Assembly: GCA_934130085.1 (NCBI GenBank)
Contig: CAKOXK010000001.1
Location: 124,001-188,000 of the forward strand
DNA from: an uncultured Clostridia bacterium
GTDB lineage: Bacteria > Bacillota > Clostridia > TANB77 > CAG-508
Reading direction: 5' to 3'
DNA length: 64,000 nt
Shown one piece after another: positions 8,721 through 17,369 of this stretch; the first letter of the stretch is position 1; every line of letters begins with the position of its first letter. A program made the position numbers and the translations under genes. The notes below the pieces were generated by a model. That model searched no databases and was not told the origin of the DNA. It saw only the letters and a program-made list of their open reading frames with translations.

Positions 8721-9515
8721 ATGGGTGAAGTAATAGTCATAACATCTGGAAAAGGTGGCGTTGGAAAGACTACAACTACGGCAAATCTAGGTGCTGCACT
8801 AGCTTTAAAAGGAAAAAAAGTCGTGCTTGTTGATACAGATATCGGGTTAAGAAATCTTGATGTTGTAATGGGCCTTGAGAATAGAATAGTATATGACATT
8901 GTAGATGTTGTTGAAGAAAAATGCAAACTAAGACAAGCACTTATTAAAGATAAAAGATTTACAGATTTATTCTTGCTACCAGCAGCCCAAACTAGAGACA
9001 AAAGCGCAGTAAATGAAAAGCAAATGAGAGATCTTACTGCAAAACTTAGAGAAGAATTTGATTTTATTTTAATAGATTGCCCTGCAGGTATTGAGCAAGG
9101 CTTTAAAAATGCCATTGCGGGTGCTGATAGAGCACTTGTAGTTACTAATGCTGAAATATCATCAATTAGAGATGCTGATAGAATTATTGGCCTATTAGAG
9201 GCTTCTGAAATCAAGAATCCTGAGCTTATAATTAATCGTCTTAGACCAGAGATGGTTAGAAAAGGCGAGATGATGGATGTTGAAGATATACTTGATTTAT
9301 TATCAATCGATTTAATAGGTGTTGTTCCAGAAGATGAGAATATCATCACACAAACAAACAAAGGAGAACCAGCTGTTTCAAACAAAAAAGCACCATCTGG
9401 TAGAGCTTATATTGAAATAGCAAGAAGAATACTTGGGGAGAATGTTGAAGTAACAATCCCTGGAAGAAAAAAAGAAAGCTTTTTAATGAAGATAAAAAAT
9501 GCATTCAAAAAATAA
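8721..9515 (+). CDS. minD: Septum site-determining ATPase MinD
   Basis: A 264-residue ParA/MinD-type ATPase that binds the membrane as a dimer, recruits MinC and is released by MinE. It has the deviant Walker A GKGGVGKTT at residue 10, switch residues DTDIGLRNLD and DCPAGIEQGF, and a C-terminal amphipathic membrane-targeting helix (SFLMKIKNAFKK). Start ATG 8721 has GAGGAGG just upstream; the 19 extra upstream codons overlap the promoter. It forms an operon with minE and rodA. minC, normally next to minD, is not in this window. Confidence 0.97.
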   Translation: MGEVIVITSGKGGVGKTTTTANLGAALALKGKKVVLVDTDIGLRNLDVVMGLENRIVYDIVDVVEEKCKLRQALIKDKRFTDLFLLPAAQTRDKSAVNEKQMRDLTAKLREEFDFILIDCPAGIEQGFKNAIAGADRALVVTNAEISSIRDADRIIGLLEASEIKNPELIINRLRPEMVRKGEMMDVEDILDLLSIDLIGVVPEDENIITQTNKGEPAVSNKKAPSGRAYIEIARRILGENVEVTIPGRKKESFLMKIKNAFKK

Positions 9516-9533
9516 CAAACGTGGAGGAAAGTA

Positions 9534-10271
9534 ATGTTTGAAAACTTTATAAAAATGATTAAAAAACTTAGTAGGAAAGAAACAGAAAAAACAAATAAGG
9601 AAGCAGCAAAAGAAAGACTACATTTAGTGTTAATGCAAGATAGAGCAAATGTTTCTGCTGATTTTCTTGATTTAATGAAACAGGAAATAATAGATGTTAT
9701 AAAGAAATATATTGATGTTGATGAGAATGAAATTGATGTCAAATTAACTAATAAACAAAATAGTGATGGAACGGTTGGAGCACCAGCTTTGTATGCAAAT
9801 ATTCCAATCAAGAGTATAAAAAATGAAACCCGTATGATAAAAAAAGCAAATAGCAAGGAGTCGCAAAAAGAGGCAGAAAATAAAACAATTAGTGAAGAAA
9901 ATGTGGAAAATTCAAATAAAGAGAATTTAGAAAATAGTAAAAATGACGTAAAAGAAGGTAATAAAGACACCAAAAATGGTGAAAACCTAATAGATGTATC
10001 TGAAAACAAAGATTCAAAAGCCATTGAAAATAAAAAAAATATTACTTCAGAAGCTGATAAAAATGCAAACGAAAATGAAGAGAAAAATAAAAGCGACTTA
10101 TTTGAAAATAAAGATTTAGCAAAAGATAATATTTTAGGAGTAAATGTTAATAAAAGTGAAAAAAAGAGTGATGAAACAAATAAAAATAGTTCATCTGATA
10201 GCAAAAAAGCTAATACAAAGGCTTCAGCTAATAATGCTAAATTAACAAAAAAGAGAAAACAAAAGAAGTAA
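9534..10271 (+). CDS. minE: Cell division topological specificity factor MinE with long low-complexity tail
   Basis: Residues 1-92 form a normal MinE: membrane-binding N-terminus (MFENFIKMIKKL), contact helix (AAKERLHLVLMQDRANVS) and the dimerisation domain (EIIDVIKKYIDVDENEIDVK). MinE stimulates MinD ATPase and restricts MinCD from midcell. Unusually, residues 93-245 are a K/N/E/D/S-rich disordered extension ending in the basic KKRKQKK; MinE proteins are normally about 85-95 residues. RBS GGAGG, start ATG 9534, 18 bases after minD. Confidence 0.93.
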   Translation: MFENFIKMIKKLSRKETEKTNKEAAKERLHLVLMQDRANVSADFLDLMKQEIIDVIKKYIDVDENEIDVKLTNKQNSDGTVGAPALYANIPIKSIKNETRMIKKANSKESQKEAENKTISEENVENSNKENLENSKNDVKEGNKDTKNGENLIDVSENKDSKAIENKKNITSEADKNANENEEKNKSDLFENKDLAKDNILGVNVNKSEKKSDETNKNSSSDSKKANTKASANNAKLTKKRKQKK

Positions 10272-10282
10272 AAAGGAGAAAG

Positions 10283-11392
10283 ATGAAAAAAAGAATAACA
10301 AAAAACATTGAATGGTCAGTATTAATTTGTACAATCCTATTAATTATAATAGGATTGTTTGCAATATATTCTGCAACAGCATCATCAGGACAAGAAGAAT
10401 TTAAAAAGCAAATTATATGGATAGCTATTAGCATTCCATTTTTTATAATATTTACAGTAGTTGATTATGATACAATAGCTAAGTTTTCACCAATATTTTA
10501 TGGACTAACAATAATAGCTCTGATTGCAGTATTATTTACAATTCCTATTTCTGGAGCCACAAGCTGGTTTTCAATAGGGTCATTTTCAATACAACCATCT
10601 GAATTTGCAAAGGTAGCGATAATTATATTCTTAGCATTAATCATGTCTAACATGAAGAAAAAAGGTGGTAAAGGTGAAATAAATAGACCTACCAGGTTGC
10701 TTTTGATATTGGCAACATTTGTAGTACCGGTTTTACTAATTATTAAACAACCAGACTATGGAACAGCAGCTGCATTTATAATAGCATTTATACTAATGTT
10801 ATTTGTTGCAGGAATTTATAAAAGATATATCTTTTCTGCGCTTGCGATAGTATTGATAGCAATACCATTATTATACTTTTTTGTATTACCAAGTCACGCA
10901 AAAACAAGAATAGATGTATTTTTAAATCCTGATAAAGACCCAAGAGGAGCAGGGTATAATTTGACTCAATCAAAACTTGCAATTGGTGCAGGAGAATTAT
11001 TGGGTATGGGCTACTTAAAAGGAAATCAAACACAGCTAGGTTTTTTATATCCAAAGTCAACAGACTTTATATTTTCAGTAATTGGGGAGGAGATGGGATT
11101 TATAATAGCTGCGGTCATAGTAATACTATATGTTTGGCTGATAACTAAAGCAATATACATTGCTAAGACTGCAAAAGATGACCTGGGGTCACTAATTGCT
11201 ATTGGAATCGCAGGTATATTTTTATTCCACATGACAGAAAACATTGGAATGACAATAGGTTTATTGCCAATAACAGGTGTACCACTTCCATTTGTAAGTT
11301 ATGGAGGAAGCTCAATGCTTAGTAATTTGATAATGATAGCATTATTATTAAATATTAGTGGAAGAAGACAAAAAGCAATATTTATGGAGTAG
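10283..11392 (+). CDS. rodA: Peptidoglycan polymerase RodA (SEDS family)
   Basis: A 369-residue polytopic membrane protein of the FtsW/RodA/SpoVE family, about 10 membrane segments. It polymerises lipid II with a partner class B PBP. Signature segments: SIQPSEFAKVAIIIFLA, KQPDYGTA, FLNPDKDPRGAGYNLTQS, FSVIGEEMGF and the C-terminal LPITGVPLPFVSYGGSSM. RodA rather than FtsW is favoured by its place after minDE, common in Clostridia, and by its length. RBS AAGGAG, 11 bases after minE. Confidence 0.92.
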   Translation: MKKRITKNIEWSVLICTILLIIIGLFAIYSATASSGQEEFKKQIIWIAISIPFFIIFTVVDYDTIAKFSPIFYGLTIIALIAVLFTIPISGATSWFSIGSFSIQPSEFAKVAIIIFLALIMSNMKKKGGKGEINRPTRLLLILATFVVPVLLIIKQPDYGTAAAFIIAFILMLFVAGIYKRYIFSALAIVLIAIPLLYFFVLPSHAKTRIDVFLNPDKDPRGAGYNLTQSKLAIGAGELLGMGYLKGNQTQLGFLYPKSTDFIFSVIGEEMGFIIAAVIVILYVWLITKAIYIAKTAKDDLGSLIAIGIAGIFLFHMTENIGMTIGLLPITGVPLPFVSYGGSSMLSNLIMIALLLNISGRRQKAIFME

Positions 11393-11440
11393 CATGATAC
11401 CTAAATAAATGGCTTTTGTGTAGAAGAAAACAAAATAAAC

Positions 11441-11468
11441 ACACATATTAATTTAAATTAATATGTGT
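11441..11468. repeat. 28-bp perfect AT-rich palindrome
   Basis: ACACATATTAATTT followed by its exact complement, located between rodA and dus. There is no T-run on either strand, so it is a weak terminator candidate; it could be an RNA 3'-end hairpin or a protein site. Confidence 0.6.
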
Positions 11469-11551
11469 AAAATTAAATAAATACACGTAAAATTTAGTAT
11501 AGAGAAATTATAAAAGAAAAGTGAAAACATGTAAAATTTATGGGAGAAAAT

Positions 11552-12526
11552 ATGCTACAAAAATTAAAAATTGGAAATGTTGAACTTAATAACAATATCA
11601 TTTTAGGGCCTATGGCGGGATTAACCGATAGGCCTTTTAGAATTATCTGTGAGAAATATAATCCTGGGCTCGTGGTTACTGAAATGATAAGTAGCAAGGC
11701 ATTATTTTATAATGATGATAAGACAAAAAAGCTACTAAATATAACTGGTGAGAGGCGTCCGATTTCAGTTCAAATATTTGGATGTGATGTTGAAGCAATG
11801 AGCTATGCAACAAAATATTTATGTGATAATAAAATCCCGGATATAATTGATATAAACATGGGATGCCCTGCACCTAAAGTAACAAAAAATGGGGAAGGTA
11901 GCAAGTTAATGCTTGAACCTGATAAGGTTGAAAAAATAACGAGGGCTGTAGTTCAAAGTTCAACAGTACCGGTAACTGTAAAAATAAGAAAAGGTTGGGA
12001 TAATGACAATATAAATGCAGTAGAGGTAGCAAAAAGAATAGAGCAAGCTGGAGCCATGGCAATAACTGTGCATGGAAGAACTAGAAGCGAATTTTATTCA
12101 GGAACTTCAGACTTAAACATCATAAAACAAGTAAAGCAAAATGTTAAAATTCCAGTCATCGGAAATGGGGATGTAAAAAATGCAAAAGATGCAATACGTA
12201 TGTTTAAAGAAACAAACTGTGATGGAATAATGATTTCAAGAGGAAGCCTGGGAAGCCCATGGGTCTTTGAACAAATACAAGAAGAACTTGAGAACAAAGT
12301 AAAAAGAGAAATTTCAAAAGAAGAAAAGCTAGAAACAATAATAAAGCATATTGAACTTGAAACAGAAGAAAAGGGAGAACTAACAGGAGTTAGAGAGATG
12401 AGAAAACACCTAGCATTTTATATAAAAGGAGAGAAAAACGCGTCAGAGGTAAGAGAAAAAATTAATCACATTGATGACAAAAAAGAATTAGAGAAAACAA
12501 TAATTGAGTATTTTAAAAACATTTAA
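11552..12526 (+). CDS. dus: tRNA-dihydrouridine synthase (Dus family)
   Basis: A 324-residue FMN-dependent enzyme reducing uridines in the tRNA D-loop with NADPH. A TIM barrel is evident: GPMAGLTDRPFR at the N-terminus, INMGCPAPKVTKNGEGSKLM with the catalytic Cys, TVHGRTR, PVIGNGDVKN and GIMISRGSLGSPW for FMN phosphate binding, then a helical C-terminal domain. I prefer ATG 11552, which has GGGAG just upstream; an in-frame ATG at 11540 lacks a site. It is monocistronic with a terminator after it. Confidence 0.95.
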   Translation: MLQKLKIGNVELNNNIILGPMAGLTDRPFRIICEKYNPGLVVTEMISSKALFYNDDKTKKLLNITGERRPISVQIFGCDVEAMSYATKYLCDNKIPDIIDINMGCPAPKVTKNGEGSKLMLEPDKVEKITRAVVQSSTVPVTVKIRKGWDNDNINAVEVAKRIEQAGAMAITVHGRTRSEFYSGTSDLNIIKQVKQNVKIPVIGNGDVKNAKDAIRMFKETNCDGIMISRGSLGSPWVFEQIQEELENKVKREISKEEKLETIIKHIELETEEKGELTGVREMRKHLAFYIKGEKNASEVREKINHIDDKKELEKTIIEYFKNI

Positions 12527-12573
12527 TAGTTCATTTGATAATAATATCATGAAATTTCATGATATAAGTATAT

Positions 12574-12617
12574 AGAATCCAGAAGCAAAATATAAAATTG
12601 CATGGATTCTTTTTTTA
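12574..12617 (+). terminator. Terminator after dus
   Basis: AGAATCCA pairs with TGGATTCT and is followed by seven Ts. A separate 22-bp perfect palindrome (12544-12565) sits just upstream. Confidence 0.75.
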
Positions 12618-12679
12618 TATATTTTTTTATAATAAAGAAGAGTTGGATTGAATAGTATTTTCATAAAGAGGTATTTTTT

Positions 12680-13282
12680 ATGAAGAGAAAATTTATTATA
12701 AGTATTAGCATGTTAATATTGGTGATTTCGGTAATAATTTTAGCAAATGTTTTGAAAAATGATAATAAAAAAATTAAAGTAGGCAATAATAACAGCATAA
12801 AAGAGATTGAGCAAATCTTAAATATAGAATCGTATAAGGCAAAAATAACGGTTAGAGTAAGAAGCAACAAAAACGAGAACCAATATGTAATAGAACAAGA
12901 GGTTAAGAAAAATCTGTATGAAAGAGCAAAAATAGAAAGTCCTAATGAAATTAAAGGTGTTGAACTTGTATTTGAAAATAATGTACTAACAATAAAAAAT
13001 TCAAAAATTGGTGCAAGCAAAATATATGAAAACTATAAAAATGTAGGAAACAACATGTTATTTTTAACAGATTTTATTAGCGAATATAAAGAAAAGAATG
13101 GAAAAATAGAGAAGAATGAAAATGAAACTAAATTAATAATAAAAACGAATGATAGATATTCGAGCAAGAAAACATTGATAATAAACAATAAAACGTTGAA
13201 ACCAAAGGAAATGTTAATACAAGATAATACACAAAACTTGAGGGTTTACATATTATATAATGAGATAGAATTCAATATTTAA
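12680..13282 (+). CDS. GerS-like (LolA-fold) membrane-anchored protein
   Basis: A 200-residue protein with an N-terminal membrane segment (4-22) and an extracytoplasmic beta-rich domain. The pattern YKAKITVRVRSNKNENQY...GVELVFENN...NMLFLTDFISEYKE...LIINNKTLKPKEM matches, by recollection, the clostridial GerS/GerS-related germination family, which has a LolA-like fold and supports spore cortex hydrolysis. GerS itself is a lipoprotein; here there is no lipobox cysteine, so it would be a transmembrane anchor. It lies directly upstream of mazF. Confidence 0.65.
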   Translation: MKRKFIISISMLILVISVIILANVLKNDNKKIKVGNNNSIKEIEQILNIESYKAKITVRVRSNKNENQYVIEQEVKKNLYERAKIESPNEIKGVELVFENNVLTIKNSKIGASKIYENYKNVGNNMLFLTDFISEYKEKNGKIEKNENETKLIIKTNDRYSSKKTLIINNKTLKPKEMLIQDNTQNLRVYILYNEIEFNI

Positions 13283-13319
13283 GATATATCATCTCTAAAT
13301 CAAAGATGGAGAAAATGCA

Positions 13320-13670
13320 ATGACTATAAAAAGAGGAGATATGTTTTATGCGGATTTAAGCCCAGTTGTGGGATCTGAGCAAGGAGGAATAAGGCCAGTA
13401 GTAATTATACAAAATGATGTTGGAAACAAATATTCACCAACGGTAATAGCAGCAGCAATAACGTCACAATTAGGCAAAACAAAATTACCAACGCATATAG
13501 CAATAGGCTCTCAAAATGTAGGGTTAAAAACGGATTCTGTAATACTTGCTGAGCAAGTTAGAACCATAGACAAAAGCAGATTAAAAGAAAAAATAGGGCA
13601 TATACAAGATGAAAACATAATGAATAAAATAAACAATGCACTAGTTGTAAGCATAGGACTTGGCACATAA
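13320..13670 (+). CDS. mazF: MazF/EndoA-type mRNA interferase
   Basis: A 116-residue toxin of the PemK/MazF fold: KRGDMFYADLSPVVGSEQGG at the N-terminus, RPVVIIQND, and AEQVRTIDKSRLKEKIG at the C-terminal part, all typical of Firmicutes EndoA. It cleaves mRNA at short specific sites. The usual antitoxin gene (MazE/EndoAI) is not upstream: only 37 bases separate it from the gerS-like gene, and no small frame follows it. Start ATG 13320; the upstream GGAG is in GATGGAGAAAATGCA. Confidence 0.93.
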   Translation: MTIKRGDMFYADLSPVVGSEQGGIRPVVIIQNDVGNKYSPTVIAAAITSQLGKTKLPTHIAIGSQNVGLKTDSVILAEQVRTIDKSRLKEKIGHIQDENIMNKINNALVVSIGLGT

Positions 13671-13810
13671 GAAAAAATGTTGGCTTTTTTGTCAAATAAA
13701 AAGTAAAATGCAGTTTTGTAAAGCAAAATGAAATTTAAGATACGTCAAGTAAAAGGTTAAATGCAATTCTGTAAAGGAAATTTAAGATAGCATTAAATTA
13801 ACAGGTAATA

Positions 13811-13839
13811 TTTACAAATTGTTTAAAATATGATATTAT
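13811..13839 (+). promoter_or_regulatory. Promoter of the 13896 gene pair
   Basis: TTTACA (13811-13816), 17 bases, TATTAT (13834-13839). Its expected start site near 13846 rules out a TTG start at 13845 for the following gene. Confidence 0.6.
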
Positions 13840-13895
13840 AAAACTTGTCACTTTATTTATTAACTTACAAAATAATTTTTGGAGGTAAAGTAGTA

Positions 13896-14408
13896 ATGGC
13901 ACAATTTTGGAGAGCAGGGGAAAAACGGATTCAAAAAGCAAAGAAAGCAATTGTAAATTGGTATGAGGGTATAGGAAAGATTCCGGTAGATGAGATTCCT
14001 ATCAACAATATCATGATTGCAAAATGCATCCTGAGATTTAATTTCAGAGGAAATTCTTTTACAAAAGACAGATATTATATTGTAATTTGTGAAGGACAGT
14101 ATTATTACGAATTTTACACGGGAGCTAGAATTAAATATTCAGGAGAGGAGCTATCGCAAATAAGACTTAAAAGAGCTGATGCTAAATCAAGAAAAGGTAT
14201 TTACCTGAGGCAGTCAAATTATTTAGGCCAGTGCATTGATGGTGTAATCGAATTATGCCATCTTGATCCAACTACAGTAAACAGAAAGAATATTAAACTT
14301 ACCGATGAGGAGCTCTTTTTCTTCATCGAAAAGGTTAATTACCTGCTTGATTGCGGATATGATTTCTTTTCTATGTATAATTTGGATGAAGATTTTACAG
14401 ATGATTAA
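13896..14408 (+). CDS. Hypothetical protein, foreign-looking base use
   Basis: A 170-residue soluble protein of unknown family with a basic N-terminus (GEKRIQKAKKAIVNWYEG), a central part rich in Tyr (CEGQYYYEFYTGARIKY) and an acidic end. Start ATG 13896 follows GGAGG (13881-13885). Base and codon use are visibly less AT-biased than in the neighbours, and codon 11 is CGG, a codon almost absent from the window. The 15 bases AATTTTTGGAGGTAA before the start also precede the gene at 34091. Probably an operon with the gene at 14459. Function unknown. Confidence 0.7.
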   Translation: MAQFWRAGEKRIQKAKKAIVNWYEGIGKIPVDEIPINNIMIAKCILRFNFRGNSFTKDRYYIVICEGQYYYEFYTGARIKYSGEELSQIRLKRADAKSRKGIYLRQSNYLGQCIDGVIELCHLDPTTVNRKNIKLTDEELFFFIEKVNYLLDCGYDFFSMYNLDEDFTDD

Positions 14409-14458
14409 TGATTAGACCAGCAATCAATTTTGCAAGTTTTTAAGCTCAAGGAGGGGAT

Positions 14459-14794
14459 ATGAAACTTGTAGGATTTGAATATGGGTACAAAAACAATACC
14501 AAAAGATTAGAAGATGGAAATCTTCTAATCAGTAAAAAAGAGTCGTACTTTATTATTTATAAAGATGATATGGATGCGATTCATAGTATTGATGCACTAG
14601 AAATAGCGAAAAACGTTGAGAACCTTAAAAAGAGCCAAAGGCTTAAGGATGATGGCGCACTTGACTTCTTTCAAAAGCTTTGCCGAAAAGAAATAAGCTA
14701 CACAATTAATAATGATAAATTAGAGATTGTTAGTGAAAAAAGCAAAGGGTGCTTGGCGAAGAAAGGAAGAATAGTGTATTGTACACAGAGTTAA
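14459..14794 (+). CDS. Hypothetical protein
   Basis: A 111-residue soluble protein of unknown family: an N-terminal beta-rich part (KLVGFEYGYKN, LLISKKESYFIIYKDDMD), a helical middle and two late cysteines. The ideal RBS AAGGAGGGG is four bases before ATG 14459. It lies 50 bases after the 170-residue gene and before a strong terminator, so the two form a compact unit. Composition resembles its partner rather than the flanking chromosomal genes. Confidence 0.65.
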   Translation: MKLVGFEYGYKNNTKRLEDGNLLISKKESYFIIYKDDMDAIHSIDALEIAKNVENLKKSQRLKDDGALDFFQKLCRKEISYTINNDKLEIVSEKSKGCLAKKGRIVYCTQS

Positions 14795-14838
14795 AACTTG
14801 AACTCTAAGCTAAAAGCTATTCCAAAACTGAACAAACG

Positions 14839-14874
14839 GTCAGAACATTTAATATGTTCTGACTTGTTTTTTTT
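14839..14874 (+). terminator. Rho-independent terminator
   Basis: GTCAGAACAT and ATGTTCTGAC form a perfect 10-bp stem, followed by TTGTTTTTTTT. Confidence 0.9.
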
Positions 14875-14920
14875 ATAAAAGTATTATAGAATATCAAGAA
14901 AATTAACTAGGAGATTATAT

Positions 14921-15730
14921 ATGGCTGATGAAATAAAATATGTAGATTATGGAGATATTGAATACATTCAGTTTAACCGTCTTCTTGAATATAAAAACTT
15001 ATTTCATGCAATAACATTAAAAAAACATAATGTTGGCTTTAAGATTAGAGAAAATGACAAAACAAGGGAAAGCAGCATAGAAAAAGTAAAAAAGCTAACT
15101 TCATTTGAGAGGATAATTCAGCTAAAACAAAATCATACTGATAATATAATAACAATTAATCATTATGGGTCTGAATCAATAATAAATGAAGAAGATATAG
15201 ATTCGTATGCAGATGGATTGATAACAAATGAGAAGAAAATTGTCTCAATTATCACAATAGCAGATTGTATTCCAATTATAATCTATGATCCAAAGAACAA
15301 CGTAGTTGCCAACATTCATTCTGGATGGAAAGGAACTGTTAAAAGAATAGGAATTAAGGCTATTAATCAGATGGAGAGGGATTTTAAAACAGACAAGAAC
15401 GATGTAATATTTTGCATAGGTCCATCAATAAGAAAAGAATGTTTTATGGTAAATGAGGACGTTGTAAAAATATATGAAAATGAATTTAAAAATGATATCG
15501 ATCTAAAAGAAATAATTGAAAAAACTGATCAGTTTAATGATAAAGGGATTCAATACAAAATTGATAATATTTTATTATACAAGAAACTGTTAGCAAATGA
15601 GAAAATTCCAAAAGAGAATATTATTGATAGTAAAATTTGTACAGTGTGTAATTCAGATAAATTTCATTCAAGAAGAGCAGAGGGAGAAATGTACCAAACC
15701 AATGGTTCAATTACTATGTTAAGCGTATAA
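14921..15730 (+). CDS. pgeF: Purine nucleoside phosphorylase / laccase-domain protein (YlmD/PgeF family)
   Basis: A 269-residue member of the family once called multicopper polyphenol oxidase. Members phosphorolyse adenosine and related nucleosides, and E. coli PgeF helps keep peptidoglycan precursors correct. The zinc ligands are visible: His in KQNHTDN, Cys in ADCIPIII and His in NIHSGWKG; the family end FHSRRAEG is also present. GGAG lies 11 bases before ATG 14921. It follows a terminator, so it starts a new unit. Confidence 0.9.
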   Translation: MADEIKYVDYGDIEYIQFNRLLEYKNLFHAITLKKHNVGFKIRENDKTRESSIEKVKKLTSFERIIQLKQNHTDNIITINHYGSESIINEEDIDSYADGLITNEKKIVSIITIADCIPIIIYDPKNNVVANIHSGWKGTVKRIGIKAINQMERDFKTDKNDVIFCIGPSIRKECFMVNEDVVKIYENEFKNDIDLKEIIEKTDQFNDKGIQYKIDNILLYKKLLANEKIPKENIIDSKICTVCNSDKFHSRRAEGEMYQTNGSITMLSV

Positions 15731-15772
15731 GTAACTTGCAATAGAAAATATATTCTAGTTTTATAAGCAAAT

Positions 15773-15860
15773 TAGTTATAAAGCGTAAATACTTCTAAGG
15801 CTTTATAACTAACATTATACATTTTTAGGTTTATAGGTAAAACCGAGAGAAAAACCTAAA
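15773..15860 (+). promoter_or_regulatory. Two consecutive hairpins in the pgeF-S66 peptidase gap
   Basis: Hairpin A is a perfect 12-bp stem (TAGTTATAAAGC at 15773 with GCTTTATAACTA at 15800). Hairpin B pairs TTTAGGTTT (15824) with AAACCTAAA (15852). No T-run follows either. They may be a 3'-end structure of pgeF or a structured leader of the next gene. Confidence 0.45.
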
Positions 15861-15884
15861 TATATTTATAAAGGTAAAATAAAG

Positions 15885-16811
15885 GTGATAGCAAAAAGAT
15901 TAAATGTAGGAGATACAATAGCTATAATTTCACCATCAGCAGTTTTAACAGATAAAGAAGATTTAATTACCTTAACTAAAGCTGTTGCTTTAATGGAAGA
16001 AAAAGGTTTTAAAATAATAAAAGGTGATTATGCCTTTTCAAATGAATTGGGTTATGGAGCATCTGCAATTCATAAAGCAGAAGATATAAACAATATGTTT
16101 AAAAATCAAAATGTAAAAGCAATTTTTGCAATTACAGGAGGAGAAAATTCACTTTCTACTTTTGATTATATTGATTTTGAAAATATAAAAAAGAACCCAA
16201 AGATTATCTGCGGTTTTTCTGATACAACATCAATTTTAAATGAGATAACAGAGAAGACAGGGCTTGTAACTTTTTTAGGCCCATCATTTAAATCAATAGC
16301 ATCAGGAGAAACTAAATATAGATTAAACGCACTTCTTGATAGGTTCTTATATCATAAAGATAATCTTGCATACAAAGAAGACCTTCCTGAATTCAGAGTA
16401 ATAAAAAGAGGGAAAGCAGAAGGAAAGTTAATTGGTGGAAATCTTTGCCTAACAACAGATTTGATATCAGGAAAATACAAAATTGATTTTAAAAATAAAA
16501 TTTTATGTTTGGAAGATCTTGCTTTTGAATCAAACCCAGGAAAAGTTTCACATGATTTATATAAGATGAAGCAAGAAGGTGTGTTTAATCAAATAGCAGG
16601 AATTTGGCTTGGAAATTATGAAGGCAATATTTCTATAGAGCAGATTTTACTTGATACATTATCAGATATGAAATTTGAAAAGCCAATAATTAAATCAGAA
16701 AATTTTGGCCACAGCGAAAAAAAGATCGTAATACCAATTGGAACGATGGCTGAAATTGATACAAATGCTGACAAACCATATATAAAATTAAAGGGAGAAT
16801 TTAATGCTTAA
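15885..16811 (+). CDS. S66 family peptidase (LD-carboxypeptidase LdcA / MccF-like)
   Basis: A 308-residue cytoplasmic serine carboxypeptidase. It has the family N-terminus (RLNVGDTIAIISPS), the ITGGENS strand, the nucleophile Ser in CGFSDTT, the catalytic Glu in LCLEDLAFE and His in FGHSEKK. LdcA trims the terminal D-Ala from murein tetrapeptides during recycling; MccF-type members cleave microcin C. The two cannot be separated here, though absence of a microcin locus favours wall recycling. Start is GTG 15885 with AAAGG upstream. It overlaps the udg gene by 8 bases, indicating co-translation. Confidence 0.88.
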   Translation: MIAKRLNVGDTIAIISPSAVLTDKEDLITLTKAVALMEEKGFKIIKGDYAFSNELGYGASAIHKAEDINNMFKNQNVKAIFAITGGENSLSTFDYIDFENIKKNPKIICGFSDTTSILNEITEKTGLVTFLGPSFKSIASGETKYRLNALLDRFLYHKDNLAYKEDLPEFRVIKRGKAEGKLIGGNLCLTTDLISGKYKIDFKNKILCLEDLAFESNPGKVSHDLYKMKQEGVFNQIAGIWLGNYEGNISIEQILLDTLSDMKFEKPIIKSENFGHSEKKIVIPIGTMAEIDTNADKPYIKLKGEFNA

Positions 16812-17367
16812 CACGTGGGAAGAACTTGAAGAATCAATCAAAAATTGTGAAAAATGCAAATTGTGTAAAACTAGAAAAAACATTGTATTTGGAAGCGGAA
16901 ATAGGGAGGCCAATATAATGTTTATTGGTGAAGGACCAGGAGCTGATGAAGATGAAACGGGAATGCCTTTTGTTGGTAAAGCTGGAAAGCTAATGGACAA
17001 GGCTTTTGAAGGAGTAGGAATTGACAGAGAAAAAGTATATATAGCTAATATTGTAAAATGTAGACCACCTCAAAATAGAGTTCCTGAAAAAGACGAAGCA
17101 AGTGCTTGCATTGATTATCTTAGAAATCAAGTAATGCTCATCAAGCCTAAAATTATTGTTTTACTTGGAAGCACAGCTCTAAAAAATATTTTAGGAGAAG
17201 AATATTCAATTACAAAGGTAAGAGGAAACTTCATAACAAAAAAAGATATAATATATATACCAACATTTCATCCGGCAGCACTATTAAGAGATGAAGCAAA
17301 GAAAATAGATTTTTGGAAAGACCTTGAAGAGGTCGTAAATGAGGCTAAAAAGTTAGGAATAGAATAA
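16804..17367 (+). CDS. Type-4 uracil-DNA glycosylase (Fe-S)
   Basis: A 187-residue repair enzyme removing uracil from DNA. It has the family-4 motif GEGPGADEDETGMPFVGKAG, the second motif TFHPAALLR, and four cysteines for a 4Fe-4S cluster (CEKC, KCRPPQNR and ACIDYL). Start ATG 16804 lies in the end of the S66 peptidase gene with AGGGAG upstream. The next gene starts 2 bases after its stop. Confidence 0.93.
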   Translation: MLNTWEELEESIKNCEKCKLCKTRKNIVFGSGNREANIMFIGEGPGADEDETGMPFVGKAGKLMDKAFEGVGIDREKVYIANIVKCRPPQNRVPEKDEASACIDYLRNQVMLIKPKIIVLLGSTALKNILGEEYSITKVRGNFITKKDIIYIPTFHPAALLRDEAKKIDFWKDLEEVVNEAKKLGIE

Positions 17368-17369
17368 AA

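Noticed and set aside
12544..12565. 22-bp palindrome after dus as a regulator site
   Set aside because: It lies downstream of the gene, immediately before a clear terminator, with no promoter overlapping it; function cannot be supported.
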